Assembly: GCA_023393165.1 (NCBI GenBank)
Contig: JAEWMJ010000056.1
Coordinates: forward strand, 122,067-186,066
Reading direction: 5' to 3'
From: Bacillota bacterium
GTDB taxonomy: Bacteria > Bacillota > Clostridia > Christensenellales > Christensenellaceae
Length of the DNA: 64,000 bases
Shown here: in pieces, positions 7,669-16,729 of the stretch
Numbering within the stretch: the stretch's first letter is position 1
How the letters are laid out: every line of letters begins with the position of its first letter
The notes under the pieces: model-generated
Database searches by the model: none
Seen by the model: only the letters and a program-made list of their open reading frames with translations
Told to the model about the DNA's origin: nothing
Position numbers and translations under genes: made by a program

Positions 7669-7702
7669 CTTCTATCTATACACTTGTTGCTTTCTTAATT
7701 TT

Positions 7703-10174
7703 TCATACGCCGCGTTTGTTGTTGCGGATCTGTTCCAGTTCTGTAAAGTTCTGTTTGGCTGTGTGGCCGGGCAGAGGCATGATCCTTTCGTGAACAGCGT
7801 CCACAATCCAGCTTGGCTGCGGGAAAAAGGCGTTTTCAAGCTCATGCGCAGGCGTGATCCAGTTGCGCGCTCCCACAACCACCGGTGGAGCGTCCAGGTA
7901 ATCGAACGCAAGTTCGCTGATGTTCTGCGCGAATTCTTTCATCTGTGAACCACGCTCGCAGGCATCGCCCGTTACGATGATCTTACCGGTCTTCTTTACG
8001 GATTCAATTATCTTTTCGTAATTGAAAGGCACCAGGCTTCTTGCGTCAATCACTTCGCAGGATACGCCGTATTTTTCTTCCAGAATCTTAACGGCTTCCA
8101 TTACGCGGTACAGCGTTGCACCGATTGACAGGATCGTCAGATCGCTTCCCTGTTTTTTCACGTCCGGCTCGCCAATTTCCACTTCGTAATATCCCTCGGG
8201 CACTTCCTTCTGGAACTGTTCGCCGAAATCGTATGTCCTCTGGCTCTCGCAGAATATTACGGGATCCGTTCCGGAAAGCGCCGCGTTCAAAAGGCCTTTC
8301 ACGTCATAGGGTGTAGCCGGGAATACCACTTTCAGGCCCGGAATGTGCGTGCAAAGCGCGCTCCAGTCCTGGGAATGCTGAGCGCCGTATTTAGACCCGA
8401 CGGACAGTCGGAGCGTTACAGGCATCTTTAATTTGCCTGCGCTCATTGCCTGCCATTTCGCCATTTGGTTGAACACTTCGTCGCCACATCTTCCAAGGAA
8501 GTCGATATACATCAGTTCCACCAGCGCGCGACCGCCGGCCATGGCATATCCCACTGCCGTACCCACGATCGCAGCTTCCGATATCGGGGAATTAAACAGC
8601 CTGTGATAAGGGATGGCTTCGGTCAATCCCTGGTATACGGCGAATGCGCCGCCCCAGTCCCTGTTTTCTTCTCCGTAGCAGATGAATGTGGGGTCTTCAT
8701 AAAATTTATCAATCACCGCTTCAAACATGCCGTCTCTATACTGGTACACCTTGTTCTTGGAAACCGGCTTGCCGTCCTTGTCGGTCGCGCTCCTGATTTT
8801 GTTTTTGATCTTCTGCGATCTCGGGCTTTCTTCTTTGGTCATCAGCACATCGGGTTTGCGGGTTGTATCCAGGCTCATGATCTTCTGGTTGGAGAACATG
8901 AGGTCGGCAATTGCATCCGGGTTGGCATTCAGGTCCATTCTGGGTGAAAGCGCTTCGTCAACCGCAAGTTTCACGATATGCAGCATATCTTTTTTCACGC
9001 CCGCAATAACCGCGTCGATTTCCGCCTGTGTCGCCACGCCAGCGTCCACGATCTGTTTGGGGAATACTTTGATTGCATCCACAGCTTCCCAAAGGGCTGT
9101 TTCTTCCTTAGAACGGTAAGAAGACGCGTCCGAAGGAGAATGTCCGGAGAACCGGTAGGTTATAACATCCAACAGCACCGGTCCCTGGCGTTTTTCGATA
9201 ATTTCGCGTTTTCTTCTGTATGCGTCGATCACAGCCAGCGGATTCATGCCGTCTACGCGTTCGGAATGCATAGCCGAGGTATTGATCCCTGCGCCCAGCC
9301 TGGCCACTTCACCGTAGCCCATGGTCTCGCCGCAGGTCTGTCCGCCCATGCCGTACGAATTGTTGAATATATTGTAGACAATAGGCAGTCCGCCGCAATG
9401 GTCCTTATCCCATAGGGTGTTGAACTGGTCCATGGAAGCAAAGTTCATTGCTTCGTAAACCGGTCCGCATCCGATTGAACCGTCGCCGATGTTGCAGATA
9501 ACCATGCCGTCTTTTTGGTTAACGCGTTTATAAAGCGCGGCTCCGGTAGCGATGTCCGCGCTGCCGCCTACTATGGCGTTGTTGGGATATATGCCGAAAG
9601 GAATGAAGAAAGCGTGCATAGAACCGCCCAGGCCCTTGTTGAACCCGGTCCTTCTGGCGAACATTTCTGCAAGCGCCGAATACATTAAGAATTCTCTTGC
9701 TATATCTTTAACGTTCTTGTATCCGGTGTGGGATTTGATTACGTTGTATGCCTCGCCGCCGAAATGGTCTTCCATTATTTTCGTCAGTTCTTCGTCGCTC
9801 AATTTCTGAATGGAGGAAAGGCCCTTTGCCAGTATTTCGCCGTGGCTTCTATGTGAACCAAAAGTATAATCGTTGATTCCAAGTTCATATGCCTGGCCTA
9901 CATAAGCCGCTTCCTGACCGATACCCAGATGCGCCGGACCGGGGTGGTTGTAGGGAACCCCTTCATATTCGCTTGTAGTTTTGATCAAATTCAGCATTGT
10001 TTCAAATTCACGGACAATGTACATATCCCTGAATATCCGTAAAAATTCCTCTTTTGTATAATTGCCTTTTTCATCGGCAACTGTTTTCTGATAAGTATTC
10101 ATTGGTATATCGGCAATTTTGATCTTACCCGATTTCCGCAGCTGTTTCGGATCTACCACCAAACATTTTGTCAT
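7703..10174 (-). CDS. 2-oxoacid dehydrogenase E1, fused alpha and beta subunits
   Basis: An 823-residue thiamine-diphosphate enzyme in which the alpha and beta chains of the E1 heterotetramer are one polypeptide. The alpha part (about 1-430) carries HRSHGE and the cofactor motif GDGSIGCG ending at NNSYG. The beta part (about 480-810) begins YRDGMFEAVIDKF and contains GEENRDWGGAF and the VELMYIDF strand. It decarboxylates a 2-oxoacid and transfers the acyl unit to lipoyl groups on the E2 encoded upstream. The substrate is not clear: no acoX/acoR, ptb/buk or branched-chain marker genes are nearby, so pyruvate, acetoin or a branched 2-oxoacid remain possible. Third gene of the E2-E3-E1 operon. 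Confidence 0.92.
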   Translation of the reverse strand: MTKCLVVDPKQLRKSGKIKIADIPMNTYQKTVADEKGNYTKEEFLRIFRDMYIVREFETMLNLIKTTSEYEGVPYNHPGPAHLGIGQEAAYVGQAYELGINDYTFGSHRSHGEILAKGLSSIQKLSDEELTKIMEDHFGGEAYNVIKSHTGYKNVKDIAREFLMYSALAEMFARRTGFNKGLGGSMHAFFIPFGIYPNNAIVGGSADIATGAALYKRVNQKDGMVICNIGDGSIGCGPVYEAMNFASMDQFNTLWDKDHCGGLPIVYNIFNNSYGMGGQTCGETMGYGEVARLGAGINTSAMHSERVDGMNPLAVIDAYRRKREIIEKRQGPVLLDVITYRFSGHSPSDASSYRSKEETALWEAVDAIKVFPKQIVDAGVATQAEIDAVIAGVKKDMLHIVKLAVDEALSPRMDLNANPDAIADLMFSNQKIMSLDTTRKPDVLMTKEESPRSQKIKNKIRSATDKDGKPVSKNKVYQYRDGMFEAVIDKFYEDPTFICYGEENRDWGGAFAVYQGLTEAIPYHRLFNSPISEAAIVGTAVGYAMAGGRALVELMYIDFLGRCGDEVFNQMAKWQAMSAGKLKMPVTLRLSVGSKYGAQHSQDWSALCTHIPGLKVVFPATPYDVKGLLNAALSGTDPVIFCESQRTYDFGEQFQKEVPEGYYEVEIGEPDVKKQGSDLTILSIGATLYRVMEAVKILEEKYGVSCEVIDARSLVPFNYEKIIESVKKTGKIIVTGDACERGSQMKEFAQNISELAFDYLDAPPVVVGARNWITPAHELENAFFPQPSWIVDAVHERIMPLPGHTAKQNFTELEQIRNNKRGV

Positions 10175-10214
10175 TTTTGTACACTCCTTTATAATTTAAA
10201 TAATTCGATTATAA

Positions 10215-11579
10215 TTATAATTGAAAGATTGCTTCCCGGATGATTTCGCTCACCGTGGGATGCGGGAAAACGATCTTCTTGATCTGGTCAATCGTCATCC
10301 CCTTTTCAACCAGCACGTCCGCTCCCCAGATGATCTCCGAAGCATAATTGCAGATCATATGAACACCCACAAGGCGGTTCCATTTGTTATCCACGATTAT
10401 TTTTATGATGCCGTCCCCGCCTTCGTTTTCGGCGACATACCGTCCGGCGTATCTCATGCTGATGGATTTCACGGTAACGTCAAGACCCTTTTGTTTTGCC
10501 GACTGCTCGGTTTCACCCACGCCCGCCACTTCCGGATTGGTATAGATCACGCCGGGAATTGCGGAATAACTCATTTTATCCTTAATACCCAGCATATTGT
10601 TTACTGCAACTTCCGCTTCACGGTAGGCCGTATGCGCCAGCATGGATTTTCCGTTTACGTCCCCCGCAGCGTATACTTCGGGAATGTTGGTCTTCATTTT
10701 TTCGTCCGTTACAATACCGGTCCGTTCGGTCAGAACACCGATGGTTTCCAGGCCGATATCGCGCGTTCTGGCCACTCTGCCAATGGAAAGAAGGACTTTA
10801 TCCGCCTCAGCGCTTTGCTCCTTGCCCGCTTCCTCATAGACCACACGGCCTGCTTCCACACGGGTTACCCTGCATCCCATTTTGAATTCTATGCCTTTTT
10901 TCTCATAAGCTTTTTTCAGCAGTTTAGCGATGTCGATATCGATCGGGCCGCCTACCTGCTCCAGCATTTCGATTACTGTAACCTTGCTGCCTGCCGAATT
11001 AAAATAACTTGCCATCTCCAGGCCGATCACGCCGCCGCCGATTACCACCAGTTTTTGCGGGATTTCCTTGATGTCCAGTATCTCGCGGTTGGTAAGCGCA
11101 AATCCGGCCTCAAACTGCTCTTTCAACCCGGGAATTGGCGGCATGGCCGCAGTCGAACCGGTTGCAATCAGCAGCCGCTTGCCCTGGTATTTGCTGCCCC
11201 CGGCAGAAACCTCATAGCCTTCAGCGCATTTGCCGGCAATCTGCCCGTGCGCTTCCACAATCTCCACGCCCAGGCCCTTCAGTGCCGCGCGGATACCCCC
11301 TGTCAGGGTTTTTACAACTTTATCTTTTCTGCTGTTCACGATTCCGTGGTCCAGCCTTGTTTCCTTTGCAAATACGCCGTACTTTTCACCGTGTTCGGCG
11401 CCGTCCTTCAGTTTTGCTGCATAGAGATACGTTTTGGAAGGAATGCATCCCTCGTTCAGGCAAACGCCGCCGATAAACCGTTCCTCCGCAAGCAGAACCT
11501 TAAGTCCCGCATGGGCCGCCCTCTCGCAGGCCAGATATCCCGCCGGGCCGCCGCCCAGCACAATCAAATCGTATACCAT
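10215..11579 (-). CDS. lpdA: Dihydrolipoyl dehydrogenase (E3)
   Basis: A 454-residue FAD/NAD disulfide oxidoreductase. FAD motif GGGPAGY at residues 9-15, redox pair in CLNEGCIPSK (about 40-49), NAD motif GGGVIGLEMA near 175, second FAD motif YAAGDV near 309, and the C-terminal HPTVSE with the His-Glu base pair. It has no lipoyl domain of its own. It reoxidises dihydrolipoyl groups of the E2 encoded just upstream (gap 12 bases) with NAD. A second gene for this enzyme is cut by the right end of the window, so the organism probably runs two complexes with separate E3 proteins. Confidence 0.95.
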   Translation of the reverse strand: MVYDLIVLGGGPAGYLACERAAHAGLKVLLAEERFIGGVCLNEGCIPSKTYLYAAKLKDGAEHGEKYGVFAKETRLDHGIVNSRKDKVVKTLTGGIRAALKGLGVEIVEAHGQIAGKCAEGYEVSAGGSKYQGKRLLIATGSTAAMPPIPGLKEQFEAGFALTNREILDIKEIPQKLVVIGGGVIGLEMASYFNSAGSKVTVIEMLEQVGGPIDIDIAKLLKKAYEKKGIEFKMGCRVTRVEAGRVVYEEAGKEQSAEADKVLLSIGRVARTRDIGLETIGVLTERTGIVTDEKMKTNIPEVYAAGDVNGKSMLAHTAYREAEVAVNNMLGIKDKMSYSAIPGVIYTNPEVAGVGETEQSAKQKGLDVTVKSISMRYAGRYVAENEGGDGIIKIIVDNKWNRLVGVHMICNYASEIIWGADVLVEKGMTIDQIKKIVFPHPTVSEIIREAIFQL

Positions 11580-11591
11580 GATGAATCCCTC

Positions 11592-12854
11592 CTATTTTGC
11601 AAGCAGTACGCTGAAGTTTTCCAGGGTACGGCACAGATCCTGCAAGAATCTGGAAGCGGGCGCACCGTCCAGCGCGCGGTGGTCGTATGTGAGCGAAAGC
11701 CCCATCGCCTGGTAAGGCTTCATATCGCCGTTTACCATCTTTACTCTTGTCTGGATATTGTTCACGCCCAGAATTCCTGTTTGCGGCGGATTGATCACAG
11801 GCGTAAAGTGCTCGATCCCCAGAGCGCCCAGATTGGAAATGGTAAAGGATGCTCCCGTCAGCTTGTCGGGCGAAATGCTACCTTCCTGCGCTTCTTTAGC
11901 CAGCTGCTTGGTCTGCCTTGCAATCTCGTTCAAGGAAAGCAGGTTCGCGTTGAACAGCGTGGGTACCAAAAGCCCCCTGGGCGTATCCACCGCCATTCCG
12001 ATATGAACATTTTTGAACACCCGCAGCTTATCGTCAAAGTAATGGGCGTTTAATGAGGTGTGGTTCTGTATCACCCTGGAAACCGCATAAATCACGATAT
12101 CATTGAGTGTAATATTCTCAAGGCCGAGAGCCTCTGCATTTTCTTTGATCTGTTTTCTGAACGAGAGGATATTGGTCGCGTCAAACGAGGAACTGTGCGT
12201 TAATTGCGCCATTGTGGAAAGTGATAAATGCATCGATTTTGCAATTACCTTGCGTACATTGTTATGCGGCACGTCCTCGAATTCTGCAGCGCTTACGTCC
12301 ATGGAACGTGCGATATCAGCCATTTGCGCAACTTTTTTGCCAAGCTCCGTATCCGCAGGAGCCGCTTTGGAAAGTTCCACAATATCCCGCTCAATGATGC
12401 GGCCGTTCGGACCTGTGGGGATTGCACGCGAAACATCCAAATTCATATTCTCCGCAGCATTGCGCGCGCGGGGTGAAATGCGGATGCGCTCCCCTTCCTG
12501 TACGCTGCCTGTAGCTGCAACCGTCGCCGCCATCTTCAAAGCAGGCGCCTCTTCACTCTTCGTTTCTTCCGCAGCGCTCTGCGCAGCTCCGGTTTGGAAT
12601 GCGGATATATCTTCACCCTCGTTTCCGATCACACAAACGTTTTCAAGGCACGGAACATCGTCCCCTTCCTGGGCCAGAATGGCAAGCATTACGCCCGATA
12701 CCTTGGATTCTTCTTCAAATGACGCCTTATCCGTTTCATATGCAAACAGTAAATCGCCTTCCGCAACTTTATCTCCAACATTTTTGTACCATTTTGTTAT
12801 GATACAGCTTTCGACCGATTGCCCTTGTCTGGGCATTATTACTGCTGTAGCCAT
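11592..12854 (-). CDS. 2-oxoacid dehydrogenase E2, dihydrolipoamide acyltransferase
   Basis: A 420-residue E2. One lipoyl domain (about 1-78) has the lipoylated lysine in ETDKAS. A hinge rich in Ala and Glu follows. A peripheral-subunit-binding domain lies near 128-165 (ISPRARNAAE...GPNGRIIERDI). The catalytic domain ends with YDHRALDGAPA; the usual His-x-x-x-Asp-Gly is intact. First gene of the operon, with GGAGGGATGAATA before the ATG and a promoter and long palindrome upstream. No lipoate ligase or lipoyl synthase gene is in view, so lipoylation must be supplied from elsewhere. Confidence 0.94.
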   Translation of the reverse strand: MATAVIMPRQGQSVESCIITKWYKNVGDKVAEGDLLFAYETDKASFEEESKVSGVMLAILAQEGDDVPCLENVCVIGNEGEDISAFQTGAAQSAAEETKSEEAPALKMAATVAATGSVQEGERIRISPRARNAAENMNLDVSRAIPTGPNGRIIERDIVELSKAAPADTELGKKVAQMADIARSMDVSAAEFEDVPHNNVRKVIAKSMHLSLSTMAQLTHSSSFDATNILSFRKQIKENAEALGLENITLNDIVIYAVSRVIQNHTSLNAHYFDDKLRVFKNVHIGMAVDTPRGLLVPTLFNANLLSLNEIARQTKQLAKEAQEGSISPDKLTGASFTISNLGALGIEHFTPVINPPQTGILGVNNIQTRVKMVNGDMKPYQAMGLSLTYDHRALDGAPASRFLQDLCRTLENFSVLLAK

Positions 12855-12880
12855 TATTCATCCCTCCGAATTTTGTTTAT

Positions 12881-12910
12881 TTTATACTCTTTTTAACATT
12901 ATTGATGCAA
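12881..12910 (-). promoter_or_regulatory. Promoter of the E2-E3-E1 operon
   Basis: Minus strand: TTGCAT (12905-12910), 18 bases, TATAAA (12881-12886). The start of transcription should fall near 12875, giving a leader of about 20 bases that ends in the GGAGGG site of the E2 gene. Confidence 0.65.
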
Positions 12911-12912
12911 AA

Positions 12913-12949
12913 AGCACACAATATGTTAATTTCTAACATTCTGTGTGCT
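12913..12949. promoter_or_regulatory. 37-bp palindrome upstream of the E2 promoter
   Basis: Arms of 16 bases (AGCACACA...ATGTTA and TAACAT...TGTGTGCT) with two mismatches around a five-base centre. It ends two bases before the -35 box. This place suits an activator or repressor site for the dehydrogenase operon. On the minus strand it is followed by TTTTTGC, so an intrinsic terminator is a weaker alternative; no upstream gene on that strand needs one. Confidence 0.6.
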
Positions 12950-13172
12950 TATTCTAACAAACGAGCCGCATTAAGTCAATGTTTTTTTCTAAAAAACATT
13001 TGGCATATATACTTAAAATTCAAGCCTGAATCTACTCTTATTTTTTCCATTCCGTTTGAAAAATAAACGGCTCGCCGGCTGTTAAATAAAGGCGGTTTTA
13101 TATCATTTTACCCGTTTGAATGACGGTTATTTATGTTATAATAAAATTGATAACAAAAAAGAGGGCGGCGAA

Positions 13173-13712
13173 ATGGAAAAACTTGAACAAATTGAAAACA
13201 AAATAAAAGAAATAGGCCTCAATCAATACGCTTTCATAGATCCCAAGGGAATCCCTTTCTCGGGTGAAGTCCGGGCGATGTGTGAAATGAACAGCTGCGG
13301 GCGGTACAACACCAACTGGCAGTGCCCTCCCGCTGTGGGCGAAATGGAAGACCTTGAAGAAAAGGCGAAAAGCTATCCGCATGCCGTGTTGTTCAACAAT
13401 ATTTATCCGCTCGAGGACTCCTATGATTTTGAGGGCATGATGGCCGCACAGTCAGAGTTTTCAAAAACTTGCGGCATTGCGCTTTCCACCGTATCGGAAT
13501 ACTCTGATGACTGTTATGTAATGGGCGCCGGCGGATGCAATATTTGCCCGAAATGCACTTTTCCGGATGAATCGTGCAGGTTTCCGGATAAGGCGGTTGC
13601 ATCCATGGAAGCGTGCGGGATCGACGTATATGCTACCAGCGGAAAATTTGGTTTTCAATATATAAACGGAGTAAATACTGTAACTTATTTCGGTATTGTA
13701 TTTTTCAAATGA
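13173..13712 (+). CDS. DUF2284 family metal-binding protein
   Basis: A 179-residue protein. The ATG at 13173 has GAGGGCGG upstream and is preferred over the in-frame start at 13116. Cysteines follow the DUF2284 pattern: ...CEMNSCGRYNTNWQCPP near residues 37-53 and a cluster GGCNICPKCTFP...CRFP near 125-140, which looks able to bind an iron-sulfur cluster or another metal. Function is unknown; the family is common in anaerobes and predicted metal-binding. Its stop overlaps the ATG of a decayed alkyltransferase gene by four bases. Confidence 0.85.
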   Translation: MEKLEQIENKIKEIGLNQYAFIDPKGIPFSGEVRAMCEMNSCGRYNTNWQCPPAVGEMEDLEEKAKSYPHAVLFNNIYPLEDSYDFEGMMAAQSEFSKTCGIALSTVSEYSDDCYVMGAGGCNICPKCTFPDESCRFPDKAVASMEACGIDVYATSGKFGFQYINGVNTVTYFGIVFFK

Positions 13713-13905
13713 AAGTTTTTTGTGAATTTTTTTCATCGCCTCTCGGAATTTTAAAAATCTCAACCACAGACGAATTTATTGTCTCCGTTTCCTTTACGGA
13801 AAACATGGAAGAGCAAACATGCTCACAAATGAATGCGTCGCCAGCTTGTGGAATACTTCGAGGGTAAAAAAAAACGGGAAGCCAGGGGGCTTTAATGGCA
13901 GACCC
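13709..13905 (+). pseudogene. ogt: Decayed methylated-DNA-cysteine methyltransferase
   Basis: From the ATG at 13709, overlapping the previous stop as ATGA, the reading begins like an Ogt N-terminus: a strand with SSPLGILKI and a region like IVSVSFTE. It stops as an ORF at 13867 after a shift. In another frame the sequence then gives QLVEYFEGKKKRE (about 13840-13880), the Ogt helix before its active site, and shortly afterwards WQTLA, which would be the start of the VWQ.L..IPYG segment. The active-site PCHR region is absent. So this is a frameshifted and truncated gene that once formed a coupled unit with the DUF2284 gene. Confidence 0.65.
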
Positions 13906-13940
13906 TGGCGTAAAATAAGGCTTCTTCCGCACGAATCTTC

Positions 13941-14066
13941 CTATATATCATCCGCATCCTGAGAAGGAGCCTCGTTTGGATTCTCCGGTTTTCCCGTGTA
14001 GCTTCCCAGAGGATCCTGTTTACTTCCATTGCTATCCTGCAATATTTTTTTCAGTTTCCTGCCCAT
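13941..14066 (-). CDS. Conserved-looking 41-residue small protein
   Basis: A short gene with a strong start: GAGGTGAT sits a few bases ahead of the ATG at 14066. The product is MGRKLKKIL, then a polar middle with GSYTGKPENP and an acidic end VP-like APSQDADDI. The pattern of a basic start, GSYTG motif and QDADDL-type end recurs in small proteins of Firmicutes as I remember them; no function is known. It has no membrane segment or cysteines. It is convergent with the ogt remnant and divergent from the phosphohexomutase gene. Confidence 0.65.
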   Translation of the reverse strand: MGRKLKKILQDSNGSKQDPLGSYTGKPENPNEAPSQDADDI

Positions 14067-14265
14067 ATGATCACCTCAAATTTAGTATATGAAATAGAGA
14101 ACAAATAATCCTGTAATAAAAAAGGCTCGTCTGTTATTTTTTGCTTCAATATAAAATTCCTTTTGAATAAATAAAAAAATAGCAACAATTATAATAACAT
14201 TTTTTAAACAAAATTTTCATTTGATTTGTGATCCTTCGTCAAACTTTCCATTTATCCAAAAAGCC

Positions 14266-14294
14266 TTGATTATTTTAAATATTATTTGTAAAAT
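14266..14294 (+). promoter_or_regulatory. Promoter of the phosphohexomutase gene
   Basis: TTGATT (14266-14271), 17 bases, TAAAAT (14289-14294), 34 bases before the ATG. The 170 bases to the left are AT-rich with no other feature recognised. Confidence 0.6.
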
Positions 14295-14328
14295 GGCCTA
14301 AAGACAACAAATTTGGAGGCGGCCAGAA

Positions 14329-15816
14329 ATGGATTTAAAAAAATTACAGAACGGAAGCGATATCCGGGGCATCGCAATAGGCGCGGACGCAAACTTGACC
14401 GGTGAAGCCGTTTCAAAGATTGCCTGCGCGTTTACCGCGTGGCTCTGCGCTAAAACAGATAAAAAATCACCGGTCATATCCATTGGAATGGATTCCCGCC
14501 TGTCCGGGCCGGAATTCAGACAGATATGCATCCGGTCCTTCATGGAATCGGGCGCAAATGCAATCGACTGCGGCATGGCTTCTACGCCTGCCATGTTTAT
14601 GACGACCGTAACGCCTGGATTTGAATGCGACGGCGCGGTTATGATCACAGCAAGCCACCTTCCCTCCAATAGGAACGGGCTGAAATTCTTCACAAAGGAC
14701 GGTGGCCTTGAAAAACAGGATATCACCGAAATACTGGCAATAGCAGAATCCGGTAATTTTGTAACCGGCAGCGGCACCGTGCAGGAAAAAGATTTCATGT
14801 CGGTGTATGCAAAAATGCTTGCCGATAAAATACGCAAGGAAACCGGTGAAGAAAAGCCCCTCAGCGGTTTTAAGATCATTGTGGACGCCGGCAACGGCGC
14901 GGGCGGGTTTTATGTAGATAAGGTTTTAAACCCTCTTGGAGCCGATACGCAGGGCAGCCAGTTTTTGGAGCCGGACGGCAGCTTCCCCAACCACGTGCCC
15001 AACCCGGAGGATGAGTCTGCCATGCAGAGCATAACGGACGCCGTGATACGTACGAATGCGGATTTCGGAATTATTTTCGATACGGATGTGGACCGTGCGG
15101 GAGCTGTGGACAAGGGCGGATCCGAACTCAACCGGAACCGTCTGATCGCCGCCATATCGGCAATACTGATCGGTGAAGTCTCTGGTTCCACCATAGTGAC
15201 GGATTCCATCACCTCGAGCGGACTTGCCGAATTTATTTCTTCCATCGGCGGACGGCACCACCGTTTTAAACGCGGATATAAAAATGTAATCAACGAAGCG
15301 ATCCGCCTGAACAACGAAGGCGTTTATACGCCGCTTGCAATCGAGACGTCGGGACATGCCGCGCTCCGTGAAAATTATTTCCTTGATGACGGCGCATATC
15401 TGGTTACGCGGTTCCTTATCCAGATCGCAAAATTAAGGAAGGAAAATAAAACACTTTCCGATATGATCTCTTCTCTGAAAGAACCTGCTGAAAGCAACGA
15501 ATTCAGGCTAAAAATATTAAACGAAGATTTCCGCGCATTTGGCAACAAGATCATAGAAGAACTGACTCAATACGCGCAAGGCCAGCCGTCTTTCCATATC
15601 GCGTCGGACAACCATGAAGGCATACGGGTATCCTTTGGCTCCGAGGACGGTGACGGATGGTTTCTTCTCCGTTTATCCCTGCATGAGCCGCTTCTTCCGA
15701 TCAATATAGAAAGCGACCGTACGGGGGGCGCCAAAAAAATAGCCAAGGTCCTCTATGATTTCCTCAAGGGTTACGACGATCTTGACTTAAAGCCGCTTCA
15801 ATCCTTTGTAGATTGA
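14329..15816 (+). CDS. Phosphomannomutase/phosphoglucomutase
   Basis: A 495-residue alpha-D-phosphohexomutase. The phosphoserine loop TASHLPSNRNG lies near residues 104-114, the metal loop DTDVDRAG near 250, the sugar-binding loop ETSGHAALRE near 344 and a C-terminal phosphate-binding segment DNHEGIRVSF near 428. It interconverts hexose 1- and 6-phosphates, feeding cell-wall and exopolysaccharide precursors. The variant loop HLPSNRNG is like the ManB/PMM branch that often handles mannose, glucose or glucosamine phosphates, so the preferred sugar is not certain. GGAGGC lies ahead of the ATG. Monocistronic, with a terminator following. Confidence 0.9.
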   Translation: MDLKKLQNGSDIRGIAIGADANLTGEAVSKIACAFTAWLCAKTDKKSPVISIGMDSRLSGPEFRQICIRSFMESGANAIDCGMASTPAMFMTTVTPGFECDGAVMITASHLPSNRNGLKFFTKDGGLEKQDITEILAIAESGNFVTGSGTVQEKDFMSVYAKMLADKIRKETGEEKPLSGFKIIVDAGNGAGGFYVDKVLNPLGADTQGSQFLEPDGSFPNHVPNPEDESAMQSITDAVIRTNADFGIIFDTDVDRAGAVDKGGSELNRNRLIAAISAILIGEVSGSTIVTDSITSSGLAEFISSIGGRHHRFKRGYKNVINEAIRLNNEGVYTPLAIETSGHAALRENYFLDDGAYLVTRFLIQIAKLRKENKTLSDMISSLKEPAESNEFRLKILNEDFRAFGNKIIEELTQYAQGQPSFHIASDNHEGIRVSFGSEDGDGWFLLRLSLHEPLLPINIESDRTGGAKKIAKVLYDFLKGYDDLDLKPLQSFVD

Positions 15817-15845
15817 AGCACGACTGTTTAAAAACAAACATAATT

Positions 15846-15893
15846 AAAACACCTACTGTAAGTTTTACGCAAATCTTTATGGTAGGTGTTTTT
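15846..15893. terminator. Bidirectional intrinsic terminator
   Basis: Arms AAAACACCTAC and GTAGGTGTTTTT around a 25-base loop. T-runs on both strands fit the ends of both converging genes, the phosphohexomutase and spoIIQ. Confidence 0.75.
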
Positions 15894-15925
15894 GCTTGTA
15901 TTCTATTTAAGTTGTAATCACTCTT

Positions 15926-16648
15926 TTATTGCTGTTCAAAAACTTCGGCTGGATCGATAGGTCTATCGCCCTCCCAAACCTCAAAATGGATATGCGTTCC
16001 CATGTGCGCTTCAAACGGCGGAGTTCCGCAGGTACCGATCACATCGCCTTTCTGCACTTTATCGCCCGCTTTCACGCTGACTTCCGCAAGACCCGCATAT
16101 TTGGTAACCAGATTGTTGGAATGCTTGATTACAATCATGTTGCCATAACTCGGGTCTTCAACCACTTCGGATACTTCTCCTGCCAGGGCGGCTTTCACTT
16201 CCGCATTGTCTTTGGGCACGATATCGATGCCGTTATGCGTTTGCCAAATATTCAGAGTTTTGTTGTACACCAGGTTGTCCACACAAAAAACAGCGGCAAT
16301 ATCCCCGCTCACGGGTTTTGCGATAACTATTTCTGCTTTTTGCTTGTTCTTAGGTACTTCGGTCGGATTCGGCGTGGCCGCGGAAGCGCTTTCCATTGGA
16401 GATTGCGTTGCCGTTGGTCTTTGAGCCTCAGCCAACGACTGATCCTCCTGGGCTTCTATATTCTGCACACTTTCTTCTGCCTGTGCTTGTTCCTGATCAT
16501 TTGGAGTCTCCCCCGGCGCACTCTGAAGTGTGGCAATCAATATGGATGCGACCGCAATAATGCATATTGCCAGTACAATATAAAATCCTCTTGTTTTAAA
16601 AATACCCTTGACATTGTTTTGAGAATCGTTGCTTTCGTTGTTGTTCAT
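15926..16648 (-). CDS. spoIIQ: SpoIIQ-type M23 peptidase
   Basis: A 240-residue membrane-anchored protein. One helix lies at about residues 22-42, then a low-complexity linker rich in Glu, Gln, Ala and Thr (50-95), then a LytM/M23 domain. The zinc ligands appear complete: His and Asp in THNGIDI and the pair in GTHIHFEVW. In Clostridia such forms of SpoIIQ keep the catalytic residues, unlike the Bacillus subtilis one. It lies downstream of spoIID with a gap of about 80 bases, the order known from clostridia. It should act in engulfment and mother cell-forespore linkage, with SpoIIIAH as partner; that protein is not in view. Confidence 0.85.
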   Translation of the reverse strand: MNNNESNDSQNNVKGIFKTRGFYIVLAICIIAVASILIATLQSAPGETPNDQEQAQAEESVQNIEAQEDQSLAEAQRPTATQSPMESASAATPNPTEVPKNKQKAEIVIAKPVSGDIAAVFCVDNLVYNKTLNIWQTHNGIDIVPKDNAEVKAALAGEVSEVVEDPSYGNMIVIKHSNNLVTKYAGLAEVSVKAGDKVQKGDVIGTCGTPPFEAHMGTHIHFEVWEGDRPIDPAEVFEQQ

Positions 16649-16729
16649 ACATACACCTCCTTTTCAGTATTTTTCCCGACTTTGGAAAAACCATTCAAGG
16701 AAAGTGATTTTTTTAATGAAATTATGGTT

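Noticed and set aside
10221..12053. A 610-residue open frame opposite the E3 and E2 genes
   Set aside because: It has no ribosome site or family features, and the opposite strand holds two clear enzymes. High third-position GC in those genes makes long antisense frames likely.
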